This document shows positions 63,832-64,000 of a DNA stretch of 64,000 bases, piece after piece. Under the pieces are notes generated by a model. The model saw only the letters and a program-made list of their open reading frames with translations. It was not told the origin of the DNA and did not search any database. How positions within the stretch are numbered: position 1 is the stretch's first letter; each line of letters begins with the position of its first letter. The DNA lies in the NCBI GenBank assembly GCA_036376245.1, contig DASVAS010000053.1:62001-126000 (forward strand). The letters are read 5' to 3'. The stretch is from DATARR01 sp036376245. GTDB taxonomy: Bacteria; Acidobacteriota; Thermoanaerobaculia; Multivoradales; UBA5704. The position numbers and the translations under genes were made by a program.

Positions 63832-64000
63832 ATGAAGCGTTTCCAGATAGCGATCCTGGCGTCGCTGGCGGCTCTGTCCATCGCCGGCATCGCCGGCTGC
63901 CGCCCGGCCGACACCGGCGGCGAGGCCGGGACGGAAGCCACCCCCGCGTCCCCGCCGGCCGCCGCCGTCCCCCCGGCTCCGGCCGCCTCCGGGGACACGG
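63832..64000 (+). CDS. Lipoprotein, N-terminal part, cut by window edge
   Basis: The first 56 residues are visible from ATG 63832, which follows a GGAGGA ribosome site. ILASLAALSIAGIAGCRPAD is a lipoprotein signal with lipobox IAGC. After it comes a Gly/Glu/Ala/Pro-rich linker (ATPASPPAAAVPPAPAASG). No domain is reached before the edge. Confidence 0.75.
   Translation, partial: MKRFQIAILASLAALSIAGIAGCRPADTGGEAGTEATPASPPAAAVPPAPAASGDT

Overview
The window is a GC-rich stretch of a Gram-negative chromosome. It encodes four outer-membrane beta-barrel proteins, several lipoproteins with clear lipoboxes, and exported hydrolases. The mix of a GlgE alpha-glucan cluster, TolB-like S9 peptidases, DUF4136/DUF3300/DUF2950 envelope proteins and GTG/TTG starts would suit an Acidobacteriota-like organism; that is an inference, because no rRNA or other phylogenetic marker lies in the window. 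No tRNA, rRNA, CRISPR-cas or insertion-sequence transposase was seen.

Layout. Positions 1-10165 (minus strand) hold the GlgE pathway: glgE, a treS-pep2 fusion, malQ, glgB and the start of a GH57 enzyme. Together they turn trehalose into maltose-1-phosphate and branched alpha-glucan. After a lone ribbon-helix-helix antitoxin and a metallo-beta-lactamase-fold hydrolase comes a 12-unit array with an exact 21-bp period. Positions 11964-22021 form a long minus-strand series: exported aspartase, exported asparaginase, a phosphate-selective-type porin, a DUF3011 barrel, an exported amidohydrolase, a DUF481 protein, a DcaP-like porin and exported glutaminase. This looks like an extracytoplasmic Gln/Asn/Asp deamidation and deamination module with its own outer-membrane channels. 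DUF3300, DUF2950 and two DUF4136 envelope genes follow. A palindrome of the form TTGGACC-N2-GGTCCAA recurs upstream of the porin, aspartase and both DUF4136 genes, so this island is probably one regulon. Tryptophanase (27687-29111) continues the amino-acid theme.

From 29289 the genes are more varied: an MntA-HepT toxin-antitoxin pair, an ABC/FtsX/AttH lipoprotein-export-like operon, an S9 peptidase, a spore-photoproduct-lyase-like radical SAM protein overlapping a phosphorylase-like gene, an ion transporter, small membrane proteins, a methyltransferase, a radical-SAM/SPASM-like protein that has lost its radical-SAM cysteines, a second S9 peptidase, an M48 lipoprotein, a GT39-like membrane protein, a BrnT-BrnA pair, a second 21-bp-period array, TspO, a ThDP enzyme with a thioesterase, a large FAD/Fe-S oxidoreductase, DUF4349, a glycine-rich BON protein, P5C dehydrogenase, DUF423, a solitary CopG antitoxin, an M24 peptidase and a bacilliredoxin. 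The right edge cuts a lipoprotein gene.

The intergenic DNA is unusually structured. It contains two independent 21-bp-phased arrays, a family of TAGAGRCG hairpins with covarying arms, a 9-nt-period inverted repeat with a probable decayed relative inside a transporter gene, paired GGCAT-NN-ATGCC palindromes, and a three-way-junction-like element upstream of an S9 peptidase. Several genes have a TATAAT-like hexamer only 7-13 nt before the start codon, suggesting leaderless transcripts.
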